Shown: in pieces, positions 11,963 to 25,566 of the stretch | How positions within the stretch are numbered: position 1 is the first letter of the stretch | How the letters are laid out: every line of letters begins with the position of its first letter | From: Rotaria macrura | Taxonomy: Eukaryota > Rotifera > Eurotatoria > Philodinida > Philodinidae | Length of the DNA: 64,000 nt | Assembly: GCA_900239685.1 (NCBI GenBank) | Contig: OENT01000406.1 | Location: forward strand, 56,815-120,814 | Direction of reading: 5' to 3' | The notes under the pieces: generated by a model | Told to the model about the DNA's origin: nothing | Databases searched by the model: none | Seen by the model: the letters and a program-made list of their open reading frames with translations, nothing else | Program-made: the position numbers and the translations under genes

Positions 11963-13239
11963 GTGTTACTTAATTAATTTTAGGGGGAGGGAGAAGGGAT
12001 CTTCGAATCCTTACTTTTGATCACGAGGGCTGTCAGACAGTTTATAACACCCTCTTGAGTAGCTTCGTCCTGGGCAATCATAGACACTTGCCAATATACC
12101 TATCCAATGATCCTGAGGTATAGTACAACAAAATTGATTATCTTATTTCATGAACAGCATGAGATTTATATGTTCAAAAGATGACTAGAATCTTTTTCAA
12201 TTATCCAAGAGTTCATAGAAATTTTCATAAAAGGGACTCAGTCTATCATTAGATAGACGCTACTTGTTATTTGTATAATATGATAATCATTTTCATCGTA
12301 TTAGATATTGTGCTAATGTAACTAAGTGTAAATAAATTTGTTCGTGTAATCTCTGAATAATTTAGTAGTTCATAAATTAGCGCAAGCGATTACTGATTAG
12401 GATTTTTTAATCTGTCAACAATAACTAATGTTATTGCTTGCAAGTTGTGAATGTTGCTTCAATATACTTAAATGTTCTTCATTTATTCGTAACATAGGTT
12501 TAGTTCGAAAAATGTAGCAAGATGACAAGTGCATAACGTACTCAACTATCTGCTGTGTACCTTAATAACACGTTGTCCAATTTGGAAGTTATAAAAACAA
12601 GTCTACATCAATAATATCACACATATATCTATGTTCATTCAATTTAGATATCAAGAAATTCAGTTTATTTACTGAAGAACAATCGAGCGAATCATTGAAC
12701 TGATAGAGCTACTGATGATTCAAATATATTCCATATGTCAATTTGATTACACCTAAGTCAACCATATCTGACCAATTGCAATTTAAAAAAATCGTTTGAT
12801 TTAAAATAGTCACAAGATTGTAATACTTGATATTTTTGAAACATCATCGTTTTGATTTGATAAGTTGTATCGTTTAATAAAAAGATTCTACTAGTCAAAT
12901 TTTTTTTTACAAAAAAATAACCAGATAGAACCGACCGTTTCATTTTGTATATTTGTATATATTATCAAGAAGATGAAAATCTCAAATGTGACACGATTTC
13001 AAAATTATACCTTGATTTGTTTAAAAATGATTGTCATATTCAAATGCTATTGATCATATTTTAACTGCGTAAAACAAGATTCCACGGAAATTTTTTCCTA
13101 CTGAAGCAAAAATGACTCATCCACCTATTTTTTTTCTTTCTCTAAAGCATACATAGTTGCTTTTGCTTAAAAATAAGGTGAGTGTGTGTGCTTGTTTTTT
13201 TCTTTTAAATGAATTTTTTTTCACTAGATCGAGTACAAA

Positions 13240-14526
13240 ATGTCGCTTAATCTACAATTGGTGATATGTGCTAATCAACCAACACCAATATGCATTCATA
13301 GCATTGAGCAGGTATATACTTCTCATATGGAGGAACTTAAAAATTATGCTGCTTCTCATCGAAACCTGAATACTTTAATTGTATTGATTCTATTGCCCAA
13401 TGATCATTATTCTAGTACGGACATAGAAGATCTACGAAAACTAAACGTTTTAGCTATATGTGTACGCGTCAAGCCAAGTGCCAATTTAATCATTCATGCT
13501 AATAATGTGTATCCTGTTTGTCAAAAATTTATAGCCTATAAAATAAAATCACTCACTCTTCAATATTTTGAAGATACGGCAAAAAAGTCCTTAAATTTAA
13601 ATAAGATTGCTGCAGCAATGTTTTGGAAACAGAAACATAGTGATTTAAAACGTCAACGAATTGCAAACTACACGGTAATCCTTGTTTAGATTATTAATAT
13701 AAAAGACGAGAAAATATTTTAGACGGAAAGATGTCACGTATTAATTATTCCAATGAATACAACTGATGAAAATCTTATTGATTTTCAAGAGCGATTGATT
13801 CAATTATGTAATGAAGAAGTCTATATCCTGTTTAATAGCTGTTTTTTGTATCGCTAGGCCGTGAATTAAACCTTGATTTTGAGGTAATCGTTTGTACAAT
13901 CTATGATTATTTATCAGCAGATGGAGATATGTGGCTCAATCAAAACTCAGATTCAGACATGATTTGTAATTATGTGAAGAACCTTTCATCAATTAGATTC
14001 TATCTGATTGGAAATGAAACATATATCAAATATGCATCGAACAAATATTTCTTTAAAAATGAATCCAATTATTGTAATCAAAGTGGATATATAGGAACGT
14101 ATACATTTGTTGAAAATGAATCGGTTACTCCAGATATTAAATTAAGGTTAGCCGATATATATGATACTGAACAACCATTACGGAATCTATCAATAAAACG
14201 TTTGGATGAGGATATAAAAAACGACATTAGCTTTCGTCAGGCACTTCAATCTGCAAATAATCCTCAGCCAGAAGTTGAAATGGCAACTGATAGTCAACTA
14301 CAAGGACAAACTGCATCTCACTGGGAAAGTTCAATAGACATTAGTGCTTCAGTATGAAAAGAAAAAGAAAATATCTTCTTTTATTATTACAATATTTTCT
14401 TGTTTCTCTTGATAGTTTCATACGATCTGCCAAGCAGAATCTAGTGCTCTAGATCATCATCAAACACCTGAAGATCAAGACATCGATGAAAGTATTTGTC
14501 AGTCATCTACAAGTAATTCGTCGTAG
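13240..14526 (+). CDS. Unrecognised 374-aa protein, four exons
   Basis: Exons are 13240-13674, 13723-13807, 13858-14351 and 14416-14526, all GT-AG and in phase; introns are 48, 50 and 64 nt. The apparent stop at the end of the third open frame (14355-14357) is avoided by splicing to the last exon, which ends TAG at 14524. A 50-nt intron with a gtgagt donor sits in the 5' leader 12 nt before the ATG. The N-terminal 250 residues look globular and alternate short hydrophobic strands with helices (LNLQLVICANQPTPICIH, NTLIVLILLPNDHY, LNVLAICVRVKPSANLIIHA, ERCHVLIIPMN, SSIRFYLIGNE), a pattern suggesting an alpha/beta fold. The last 90 residues are Ser/Gln/Asp-rich and probably disordered. There is no signal peptide or membrane segment. 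I do not recognise the family. The splice agreement makes a real gene likely. Confidence 0.75.
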
Positions 14527-17500
14527 TTCAATTTTAACGACACACGATTGCATACAAAACCATTTGAACTGAAACCATTTCAAATTGAAAAACGTTTTTT
14601 TGTTAAAGACAAATCGTTTTCAAATGATAATTTGATTTTGTTGGCGTTCTTTATGACTCTAAAATTATACCTGTGTAGTTAGGGACTTTTGGTCGAAAAA
14701 CAAATTGAATCTAACACGAAACTTATCTTCACTTCGCTTTCATATTTATTTTTAAATAGAATATTTCATCTTTTTATTTCAACAGAGGTCAACTTGTAGT
14801 TACTGTGATATTTGAATTTCTTGTCATTTTCATCACATCAAATATTCAGATAGCTATCGCCATACTTTACCAATTTGACTGTGCTTGTTTTTTATCTTTT
14901 ATTCGTCTGACTTTCTATTTTTACACCTTTCGATTTTACGTATAATTTTCTGTTTTAATAAAAATTCGTTTCTTTACTTCATGATTGATATTTGATGTAT
15001 TCTTCATTTCATTCATCTAATGGAAATGTTGACAAATGTGAAAAATTTTCTTACTCGTTTACATTTTTACTGCTTTAAGAATTCGAATTGTATCGGTCTC
15101 AATTTCGAAAAATAGTTCTAATGTTCTTTTGTTTAGATGCAAATCACGTCATTCAAATAATGCATTGAATAGACAATCATCTTGCGTAGCTAACGAAATA
15201 ATAGTAGTAGCATCGAATACAGATGATACCGATAATAACGATCATCTTTTTATCTATCGAAAAGTATGATGAGTTTTTTAAATATATTTATCGAAACGAA
15301 AATCTCTCCTATCGTCAACTCTCATCCACTGAAGATTTTAATATGTTCCTTTCTTGAATAATATGCCCGACATGCGACAGCATATTTGTGAACAATAAAA
15401 GTTGCTATGAAGCTATCTTGTCCTGAATACAACTCGATGAGAAAAACTTTGTGCCCCGTTATTTTTCAAGTATGATCTGTTAAAGTCATGTTCTTTTATG
15501 GAGTTTAGTTGACGTCGACTTTTTTTAATCATATAAGGCTTTTTACTCTTTCTCTTCAATCGGCTACACTAAAACAATTCTTTACCACATGCTGCAGTGA
15601 TCAATAGTTTTGCTGTTTTTTGTTTTTATTTTCAAAAAAAATTATTTTTATATTGAGCAATTACATTGTATCACTCGTAATTGTCCTTACATAGAAAAAT
15701 GAATGCATTCAAAAAAAAAAGAATTAGCATGTCATTGTATCGTACTGTATTATATTATATAAGGGAGAAATATTCGCTGGGTAAACGAATGTGCCTCATA
15801 TTGCAGCGCAATATATTCAAATATTAAGAATAAAAGAATCTAATTCAATCAAGCATGAAAATGAATTTTAAAGTTTTTTCTTAGTTGAAGCAAAAATTTC
15901 TGTTCGGATTTCGAAATCAAAACATAAATATCACGAAGTTGTCATATCCGCATTGTTTAAACTTTCTTATTTTAATGACTAATATTGAATTATTTTTTAA
16001 TATTGCTTAGAGGAATTCAATATATCAACAAAGATGTTAATGCGACTCTAAATTTTATCGATGCACACTCTACAGTTCATCAAATCGGTGATTACACAAA
16101 CTGAACTGCAAACAAAACTATTTCATCGTTACCGTAGTGCAACGCGTACGAACTCACATCAATTCTGGATCTTTTCAAACCACATTATAATATTACTCAA
16201 AGCCAAGATCGCACTCAAACTCTTTTTTTCTGTGAAAATTCTGAAGTTTCGTATACCTTAGACTACAAGTAAAAACTGTCAACGATAATTTTGAATTTTC
16301 TAAATTTGAAAGAAATTTGTTGTCTTTTTTTTCTATGAAGAGAACGAATTCTATGCAGCTAAGATTTGTACTGAATAGTGAACCGTCAACACGAAAACGT
16401 TTTGAGAAATCAATACTTTATTCGAAGATGTATACTCGTAGAATATGGTTTAGTCATCAATAACCAACTTATCTCATACGCATTCGTTAATAGAGGCTAT
16501 TGAATACTGTCAAATGTTGATTTACTTATTAAGATGCATACCGTTGTATTCTTATAATAAACATACATGATTCAAAGGTCACATCAAGTGAAAGAGCATC
16601 TAGAAATTTACTTGCATGTGAAAGGACACTTGCTACATAGATTTTTCAAGAGAAAGTAAAAGTTTTACAACAACAGATTTATGATTGCATTAAATATAAC
16701 TTTTGGTGATCTTAAATAATTTTTGAGAATGCTTTGTAAATTCAAGAGACGAAAAGTTAAAAACTTCTATTTCTCACGTAATAATAATTTTTATGAATTA
16801 TTTATGAGGTAAATGTGTTCATAACATTGTACGGCTATTGAGATTGAATGGGAAATTGTAGTTTTTCTACAAGATCTCAATAGAGAGTAGTCGTGTTTTT
16901 TCTTGTGCGAAAAATTAAAAGTAACTAATGAAGTGTTATGAATTCAATAAATATTTCTTTGAAGGTGAATATTATTGAAATAAATGAAATTGTTGGAAAT
17001 GAGCATATTATATGTATCTCATCAAATATATTGGGAAGTAGATGGCGATTATCAAACTAAACAATAGAGTGATTGGAAGAACTAAGATCGTCATATGATT
17101 TTAATCGTCTCTATTGGAAATATGGAAACTACTCTTGAAAAATGTGAAATGCGTGTTGGTTTCGAAATGAAAAAAAAACAAGCTGAAAGTCATTTGCAAT
17201 ATCCTCTTGAAATACATGTTCAAGAGTATGAAGACAAACAAAGAAAACATAAATGTTTGGTGAATGTTATCTGTACCGATTATAAAGTTCACATACGTAC
17301 ACATGATGAAAGAGAGTGATTATGGTGATGTCGGTTGCGACATGAATAATGAATATTCAAAATGAAAATATAAAGGATCAATCTTAATACAAATGTCATG
17401 TTCTGTAAGCGTTTTGTTGAACTCACTTACAGTAGATATGCATAGGGTAAGATTTTTCCGTAACCTGTACCCGGACTAACGTAAGACGAATTCCCTTATC

Positions 17501-20023
17501 ATGATCGTCTCCTGTTCTATGCATAACAAATCTCAGTTTTGAACATCTACTATACCATCATCTTACCCTACCTTGCTGAACATTTTTCTTTGTTCACCGC
17601 AGGAAGTTTGCATCAGCCTCTTTTTTACTCTTAATCTAGATAAAAGATTCTAAAACTGATAAATAACTAAACAGCAGGATGTTGTTCCTATTAATTTCAT
17701 TTTTTAAATGTCTGTCCAACTTTCTATATGTTTTTTGAAACTTCTTTCAACAACATATCATCGCTTAAGTTTTGTCACGCGATCTTCTAGATTCCTTTCG
17801 CTTTAATCGAATATCAGATATCATTTCTTTTTTTCTTACTTTGAATTTATGTTTCAATAGTATGTTCAACATAGTTATAAATAGTAGATCAATTTTAATA
17901 ATTTTAATTCAATTAATATCGCGTCATAGCACTTGAAAGATGTTACTCTAAAATCTTCTTCTTTATGCAGTCTTTTGACGATAGGAGTGTCTTTTTGTGG
18001 CATGTATATTTTCTTTATTCAGTTACGACTAAATTCGTATCCACAACCTTACATGATGAGTGAAGAAAACTCTTCAAACTCGACAGGTAAAATTTATTGC
18101 AAGAAACTATCGATTTTTTGTTCGACTGCCAAAGGTGTTCATAGGACAGGACAGAGTTTGAAGAAATCACATAGTAGACACCTCTGCTGACTAATCATGA
18201 AAGTGTTCAATTATAGACCTACATTTTCTAAATTCGCCATAATTCTAAAGACTATCCGCATCTTATGAAAGAATACTTACATCTGAAAACTGCGTTTTTC
18301 ATCGTCTCTGTTTTTAATGGAATTCATTGTTCATGTTATTTGAATTCATAATGTTACCTCACCCCTTCCGAGTACATAATGGACTATTAAATTTAGACGT
18401 CTTAATTAGTTTTGCTATACGAACTTTATGACCATCATGAAATACAAAAATCTTTCCTGTCGGAAACTTTTCGGATTTTCTTTCCGTGATTTCTGTCAAT
18501 TCTTGCCTGAGAGAATGGGAATCAACTGGAATTTAATGTGAAGAACGCCGAAAGATTTACTGTCGGAATACTGCTTCCATATTTCGTTGATTTTTGATGT
18601 TTTCCTGCAGGAAGCAGCTTGTTCTTCACGAGCAGGTATATGGTGAAATTTTTTCATTCGTCTTTTTCTATTAGTTAAAAACAATGTTTATTTGGTTCGA
18701 TTGTGCTGAAGAAAACTATGTCCTATCTAATGTAATAAGAGAACAATAGAGTGCATGTGGCTATTTGTTATGAAAAAAGAGCAAACCCATCAATCAGCAA
18801 CACCCTATAAATTACCGATGAGAATAATTTCAAACTCGTTCAAAGTCAATAGAAATACTCGAAAGAATCTTTCTCTTTAAATCTACATATGTTAGCAGAT
18901 TTGGATATTTATAAAAATTTTACCTCTGCTTAGTCCAACAATCAAGGGAAGTACATCGCGAAAATCGTTATAAATTTTCCAATGACTAAAAAACACTTCA
19001 TCATATCAGGGCTTCATGTGAGAAAACGAGTTTGGTCCCTCCTATTCAACTCTTGATTTTCTCCTTCTTTATTGTTGTAATAATATCTCCAGACTCTACT
19101 ATTGTCGACACTTGGTCTGATATCAGACCTACTAAAGGGTCATTAACTGACTATTCGTTAGGAAAAACTCGTTGACGTTGTTTTCAGTTCAAGTATTAGA
19201 AAACTCAAATATTGCTACAGCGACCATTATATACTGATTCTCAGTGTTTGTATTTTTTTTTCTGTCCATATTATTTTCATAATATCAAAAAAAAAGAACT
19301 GATGTTTTGTTTCTATTTAACATTCATGAACTATGCCGTTCAGCATATAGATTTGTATATTTGAAAACGAATTAAAATTATCGCTGATGGCGATTTAAAA
19401 AAAACAATGAGACACTGCCTCCTTTCCAGTTGCGATCTTCGACATACGCTACTGTGCTATGAAAGGTCAACGACTATTAGATAGAAGAAGAAAATTGCGC
19501 TCTTCCCAAACATGACCTTTTATAGTTAATATCTACTATTGTAACAGATCTATGAAAGAATCGTTGATTATCTTTGAAAAAATCTGTTCGTATGCGAAAC
19601 AAACACATACTTACTTGCTTCCATTGTTAGTTTCTCTTTTTTGAAACGGTTGAAAACAAAAGGATTCATTAATTTCACAGAATGGATTATAGCATACAAA
19701 ACATCATGTCTAACTTCATTGAATATAAACATGTACACGCGTAAGATTGCAAATATTTTATCAGAAACGATTTCGACGTGAAACGGAGTTTTAGTCGTTT
19801 ATTCAAAAATGATGATAATAGAAACACACTATGTTGTCTACAATCATTCATGTGAGCTATAGTTTCTTATTTCTGTTCAAACGAATTTTCAAAGATTACT
19901 TCACTATTGATCGGCAAAGCTGAATCTAATCGTTTTGAGCTCGTATCCAATATTTTCTAAACATATTCACTTCATCCGTTACTTTTCGTATCTAATCTTT
20001 GTTTTATTGGTATCATCTTCCAG
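14527..20023. other. Long gene-poor stretch
   Basis: No gene I can support. One exon-like segment at 15136-15269 (plus) follows a good acceptor (ttttgtttag) and is open to a TGA, reading SRHSNNALNRQSSCVANEII, but has no partner exons. Another open segment at about 17970-18085 encodes a hydrophobic stretch (LLTIGVSFCGMYIFFIQL) followed by a Ser/Asn-rich tail and a GT donor. An 11-bp inverted repeat, TAGGGTAAGAT at 17443-17453 and its complement at 17560-17570, frames about 105 nt. The rest is AT-rich filler. Confidence 0.5.
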
Positions 20024-20353
20024 TGTGAATTCAAACCCAATGAAACCAAAGTCGATATATCACTTGATGTATATTTTAAGTTGGAAGTCGATACAAAGTT
20101 GAGTATCGATTGTATGAAAGTAGGACAATGTATCCTCATGCTTACGCACTTTCGAAAGTTAACAGCAAACCAGGCGTTAATTCAAACACACACAACTAAT
20201 GCCCTTACACATGATCAAATATATCGTAAAATTCCGATACAGACTAGATCGTGTAATACAACTTTCATCTTTGATGAAAGAATTCATCAATCAATAGTCT
20301 TTATGAATAAAAATGTTACTGTATTCGATTTGTTCGTGAACTATGCACAATAA
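20024..20353 (+). other. Possible terminal exon of an unidentified gene
   Basis: A 109-codon open frame begins directly after a strong acceptor (tctaat, then a pyrimidine tract ending ttccag) and ends in TAA. It reads CEFKPNETKVDISLDVYFKL and later IDCMKVGQCILMLTHFRKL, a plausible globular composition. A possible preceding exon ends near 19942 in a compatible phase (KITSLLIGKAESNRFEL), but its own 5' boundary is not convincing. It could be the surviving end of a degraded gene. I recognise no family. Confidence 0.28.
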
Positions 20354-20867
20354 AAACTATAATATGTAGCTGCAATATTGAACGATGAGTTTATTGACTG
20401 TATACTATCTTCATATATTTCGGCGATATTTTTTATGAATTACAATAATGTGAATCACTTGTTATTGAAATCGAAATTTCATTAATAACAAACAAAAACG
20501 AAAGAATGATTTTTGAGATGCATGTCATGGTATTCTTGTAGTCAGTTTTCGATTTCTATTTCTCGTTGATAGAAATGTATGACAATAACATAACATTCAT
20601 ATTGAATACATTCAAGTTTTTATATGTAAATTGAAACAAATACATATATATTTATATATGTATGCATATATCAATCATAAAATAAATAACGTCTTATGCA
20701 CCTAATTATTTTAATATTATGAAAGGCAGAACGACGACAAGACGAATACTAAAATATAGAAAGAGTAAAAGTATATTTCCAAGTACCATTTATCATTTAC
20801 TTACGCTTTTCATGGCTATTTTAATCAATACAACAAATATATTACATGAATTTATCACGTTGACAAA

Positions 20868-21240
20868 TTAAATCTTCAGTATTTTATTGTAAATTTTCAG
20901 TATATAAATTAAACTGTCAGTGTAAAATTTAATGTTTAGTAACTATTACATTTGTTCAGTTAATTAATTTTTTGCTCAGTTTCAAAATTAAATTTTCGGT
21001 AACTAATTTAGTTTGCTTTTACACAACATACATTTCCTAGGTAAAAAATAGTATTTTTATCAGTAATCACTTTTATTTGTTCGAAAGTAAAATAAATACT
21101 AAATCTTTTTAAATTAATTACTGAATTTCTTGAATTATATACGGAGCAAAAAAGAATTTTTTACTGCACAAAAACTACTGAATATATGATCAAAATTTAC
21201 TGAACATTGATAATAAAATAGTGAACAATGAAATACAAGT
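20868..21240. repeat. Inverted clusters of TTCAGT and ACTGAA motifs
   Basis: Between about 20870 and 21010 a motif close to TTCAGT or TCAGT, usually next to AAATTAA, recurs about every 15-25 nt. Between about 21118 and 21240 its reverse complement (ACTGAA, ACTGC, GTGAAC) recurs about five times. The two clusters point toward each other around 21060. This two-sided arrangement is typical of the subterminal regions of a small non-autonomous transposon, though I could not define exact termini. Confidence 0.4.
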
Positions 21241-23270
21241 CATTTATAAGTAATTTTCTCACACTCATAGGTAACATTCGATAACGGTTGAGTAACAGTT
21301 GATTTAAAGTTCTGAAATCCTTTTCTATTCTCAATAAAATTAAAATAAATCGTTATTAATGAAAGAGACAATACCATCACTGACAGTTTTAACGAATCAT
21401 GTTACTATCAATGTGACTGAAATCATAAAATATTTCACGTGCAAAATATTCTTCGATTCGGCAACAATCTATGTCTGTTGATACGGTTGAGATAAATTAT
21501 GAATAGAAAATTGCTTCTCTGAGCGATAAAAATTTTAATAAATTGAAAACAATATTCATTTGTATTTTAATCTGAATTCGAAACATAACTATAGAAATTT
21601 TTTAGTCGATACAATTATTAATCAAAGGACAGAAGAACTTGTAAATACAACACAAGTGCTTTTATGAAAAAGAAAACAAATGGCGTGACACTCACTTTTT
21701 TTCGTCCAGTCATTTGTAAAAGTGTTCTGGTTCTGAACATGAATCATGAAGTTGAAAAAAATGTTCGTGATGTAGGCAGAAAATAAAATAGGTGAAATCT
21801 CGATACTTTGACAATGAAGGTAATCGGGAACATTCGTTTATTTAAAACTAAATCAACAGATCACAACGTCCATGTTGTAATCAATAACAAAGATTTCATA
21901 TTTTGAACGCGTGTCACGATGTGATGCTTCGATAGAATTCTAGCTTTTGGCAGGTGTTTTGAACGTATGTGAATCTTGAATTAGTGAACTGAAGTATCTA
22001 GACGATTAGATTTGTTCTTGTTAAAATCAAATAACTTTTCTTTCAAATGATTATAATTTGTTAAATGTGTCCGAGTTGTAATCTAAATAACACGAGGACC
22101 TATGTCAGTCTATTGTTTACATAAGTGAGATTCATAAATCACTAATTTTCGTCGTTCTTGAATCGTTTACATGCTTGTTTCATTACTATCATATAGTGTT
22201 TAGATTCTGTTCGTCAACTATTCATTATTATTTTTATTGTCTGTTGTAGAAGACATTTTATGTTTACTTATGGATGCATAGCGAATCAATGGTACTTTTT
22301 ATTAAGGTTACCCGTTGCTATTCGAAGACAAACCCATAGACGCGGGTAGAAACTAACAGAGGAAATTTTATGCGTGAAAAACGAATCAAAGAAAAAATAA
22401 AACTCGTGTGATCTCTGCTTTCGTCATTGTTTTGATTATTAGTCATTGTTCGAAAAACAAAATATGAGAAAAACACCTCATCTTGATTAAAAAAACGTTC
22501 TTTTGTGCGATCTTAGTTCTTTTACCACTAGACAACCGATTTAAGTATAATGAAACTACGTTTACAGTTGATTACAACCCTTTATTTGACTGTGATGATC
22601 ACTTTTTATTTTTGTTAAATTTATTATCGCATAAATTTCACATATAAACAAAAACAACGATGTAGTAGGACATTTATAAACCTGTTAAAATTTCAAATAA
22701 CTGAATGTTAGAAGTCATGAAGACTTGAAATTTTTCGTTGAGACAAGAAAAGATACCATTGAACTCTCATACTTCATGAGTCTGTTCACAGACAATTCAT
22801 ATTTGATATTAATAGTTTTGAAAGATCCTGAAAATACTCTCGTAGTTTTAATCGAATTCCATGTTCCTTAGGCGATCGGTTACGTGTCGACCAAAATAGA
22901 AATAATATGTTACAACGAAGAATATTTATATTCAATCGAAGCTTTTAGGGACGTCCTGAAATTCGTTGAAACTCACCATAAGAAATACTAATTCGATGTC
23001 AACAATTCCTTGGTATGAACTTTTGTAAGCATCTCCTTCTGGTCACACTGGCACATGATATTTTCGAGTGAACCGAATGTGCTTGTGATTGCTTTTTGTG
23101 TTGTCATCGCTTACGATTACACAAATTCTCAAGTATCATCATAATAAAAAGTATCTCTTGAGCATCTAAGCTCGCATAAACAGTAAGAAAGAATGCATCT
23201 GTACGATGTTGAATAGCAAGAGTATTATGATTATGAGTAACCAATCTCTATTGCTTGATCATGTGCTGTT

Positions 23271-23603
23271 CTGAAGGACAGTCTAACTGAGCAAGCTGAC
23301 ATTTTTATCACAGATAGAGCACTGAAAGCGCTGAGATACATATTTCAGGATATCCTTTTTTAAGCATATGTTTTATGACGTTTTCTAGTAACTCGAACCC
23401 TAGTTTATGATGATTCGGATGAAACTTTATCCATATGGAGTGAATATGCTTCATATATCGTTGACTGTGTCTCAAAATCTCACACAAATTGTTATATTAA
23501 AGAAATAGACCAAGATCCTGAGCTAAAACCCGGATCTTACCTGTTAGGGCTCTGTAAATTTGTATGGAAAAGACAGAAGAGTTTTAAACATTATTAGTAA
23601 ATA
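23271..23603 (+). pseudogene. Degraded coding relic, possibly transposase-derived
   Basis: Two neighbouring open segments look coding. The first (from about 23256 to 23357) includes EQADIFITDRALKALRYIFQ, whose TD-R-AL-A pattern recalls the second catalytic aspartate region of MULE-type transposases. The second (about 23389-23603) follows an acceptor-like ttttctag and is open for about 70 codons to a TAG, reading LVYDDSDETLSIWSEYASYI and later DPELKPGSYLLGLCKFVWK. Stops separate them and there is no start codon. The transposase idea rests on one short motif and may be wrong. Confidence 0.25.
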
Positions 23604-25431
23604 TTTCGAGACACAATTGAATAAAGGTAGAAGAGGATTATGAAGCAGCTAAGATTCAGAAAATTCAAGTTTGACGCTATATCAAGTAAAAAAAAAGAAT
23701 TTCAATTTGAACGCTATGGTAAAAAACACCTTTTCCAAATCAATAACTCTATTACAGTAAGTTTTTTAGATTCGAAGAATACTGTTGATTGCAGGTGAAA
23801 TTTGCAGCAATCATGACATAAGTCCACTTCAAAATTGAACTTTGATCGAAAAAGCCAGGAGTAGTGCAACATCAAATTCAATCTGAATTCAATATGCATC
23901 AACTGTAATTCTACTATTGCTGATTTAAAAGAATTAGTATTGATCAATTCTTAATGTTAATTTGGCATTGATATATGTACAGATACGTATAACTTCTATT
24001 CTACACGAACAATTATGTAAAGAATCGTTAGCCCAAGTTGAACTGAGAGGATGGATGTCAGTAGACCCATCAATCATTTTTAAGTACACAAGTTAAAGTG
24101 AAAAATATACTTGTTTGTTAAGCATGATATTAACAGAATATTTTAAATGTTTATATCAAATAGCAATACTATCCCTATTCATGATGGAGGTTGTTGACAC
24201 ATGGTAAAAATACTTCATGTAGCTAAGTAGAATCTGATTAGAAAAAATGAACTTGTTTCTTTTACTAGATCGAAAACTTTAGATTAGTGATGGTGACAAA
24301 ATTTGTTCTTTATTAAATGTAACCAATCAGATTCATTGTATTTTAGGAATATAAAAAGTAAATGGTTCGATTTATCATTCATATGCTTAGGTAAAGAGAG
24401 TCCCCGTATCCTATTCAATGAGAACAAGTGAGTTCATTCGTATTGACTTCGTCGGTTTCTAGTAATCAAACGTACGATTCTCAGCCACCTCATAACTGAT
24501 AAGGTAATTTTTGGATGATTCTTTAAGTATGACTATTTATAATAATGACTTTTTATTAATTTTTCTAGCATCAGTAAGTTATCATTCGAAATTTTACAGA
24601 TTTCATCTACGTTTTAACTTCCAACTAACTCCTTTCGACATAGATCACTGTACAATAAATTAATTGTATTGCTCGTAACATTTTTCGAACAATACACACA
24701 GATGTATCGATGTTGTTTGATTTCCAAAAAGCCAATACTAATTTAACTAAAAAAATACACATCAAAGTTAGAACGGATAAGATTCAAAGTCATGTGTGAA
24801 AACTATTCTAGATTATTTTGACATACATTTTCTTCAAACAAAAGAAGCATAAAATTTGTCGTGCAAGTAAGTTTTTCATCCAATGAATCATACTCAGCAG
24901 GAAGCGACCTACTTTTATTTTTATCAGCAGCACAAATTAGTTCTTGACGAAAAGAAGAAAAAAAACATTCATTTTTCAGTCAGTGATCTGAGGAAGATGT
25001 GTTGATTCTGATTGCTTTTCAGCGCATTTGAAACATCCGATCAATGATGTAGGTTTTTTTAATGTTAGAAGCTATCGCAATCGAAAGAATCTTTTTTGAA
25101 AATTATTCAACCATACGAAAATCAAAAAAGTCAAAATTTTCGATTGAGCACATTTCTATTCGAGACATGTCCATAAAGTAAATAAATAGACCTTCATTTT
25201 TTTTTTCGTTTTAATTACTCATAGTTTGTTTTTTGAATTGACCTAACAGATTCGATAGATTTCCATTAAAATCAAAAGAAATCTCTACTATATAAAAGAA
25301 ACTGTTCAAGCTGTTTTTAAAACATAACACACCGTAATGGTAGCCTTGAACTTGTACATACATAGATATCTACAAGAGTAAATAAAGAAATAAGTGAAAT
25401 TGAAAAAAAGCGTTTTTTTCTCTTTGAAAGC

Positions 25432-25566
25432 ATGGATACACTTCAAGCACTCCACGATCGACCAAGTGAGTCTGGTGAATTAAAAAATGAAAAAGAAAAT
25501 TTCCCATCCCACTCACAAGTACAGAATGGTAGTGTGAAGCCCGACTTTAGAACAAATAACTCGTAG
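25432..25566 (+). other. 44-codon coding-like frame
   Basis: An ATG-initiated frame with charged, low-hydrophobicity composition (MDTLQALHDRPSESGELKNE, then KENFPSHSQVQNGS) ends in TAG. A different frame stays open just afterwards (NRKRTHWDRVPIQRESLK to a TAA), as if a single frameshift had split one sequence. It may be a relic of a larger gene or a small peptide gene. No family recognised. Confidence 0.22.

Larger units (their letters stand above)
8407..13239. other. Gene-poor stretch between spartin and the 374-aa gene
   Basis: No convincing gene in 4.8 kb. It contains a weak minus-strand coding candidate at 11142-11434 and a GGATTCC-rich island at 11771-11962, both listed separately. The last 60 bases hold the 5' untranslated exon and a 50-nt intron (13178-13227, gtgagt to ctag) of the following gene. 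Confidence 0.6.

Noticed and set aside
17443-17570. 11-bp inverted repeat TAGGGTAAGAT with further complementary words nearby
   Set aside because: The other complementary words are in the wrong order to nest with it, so no single hairpin or element can be drawn.
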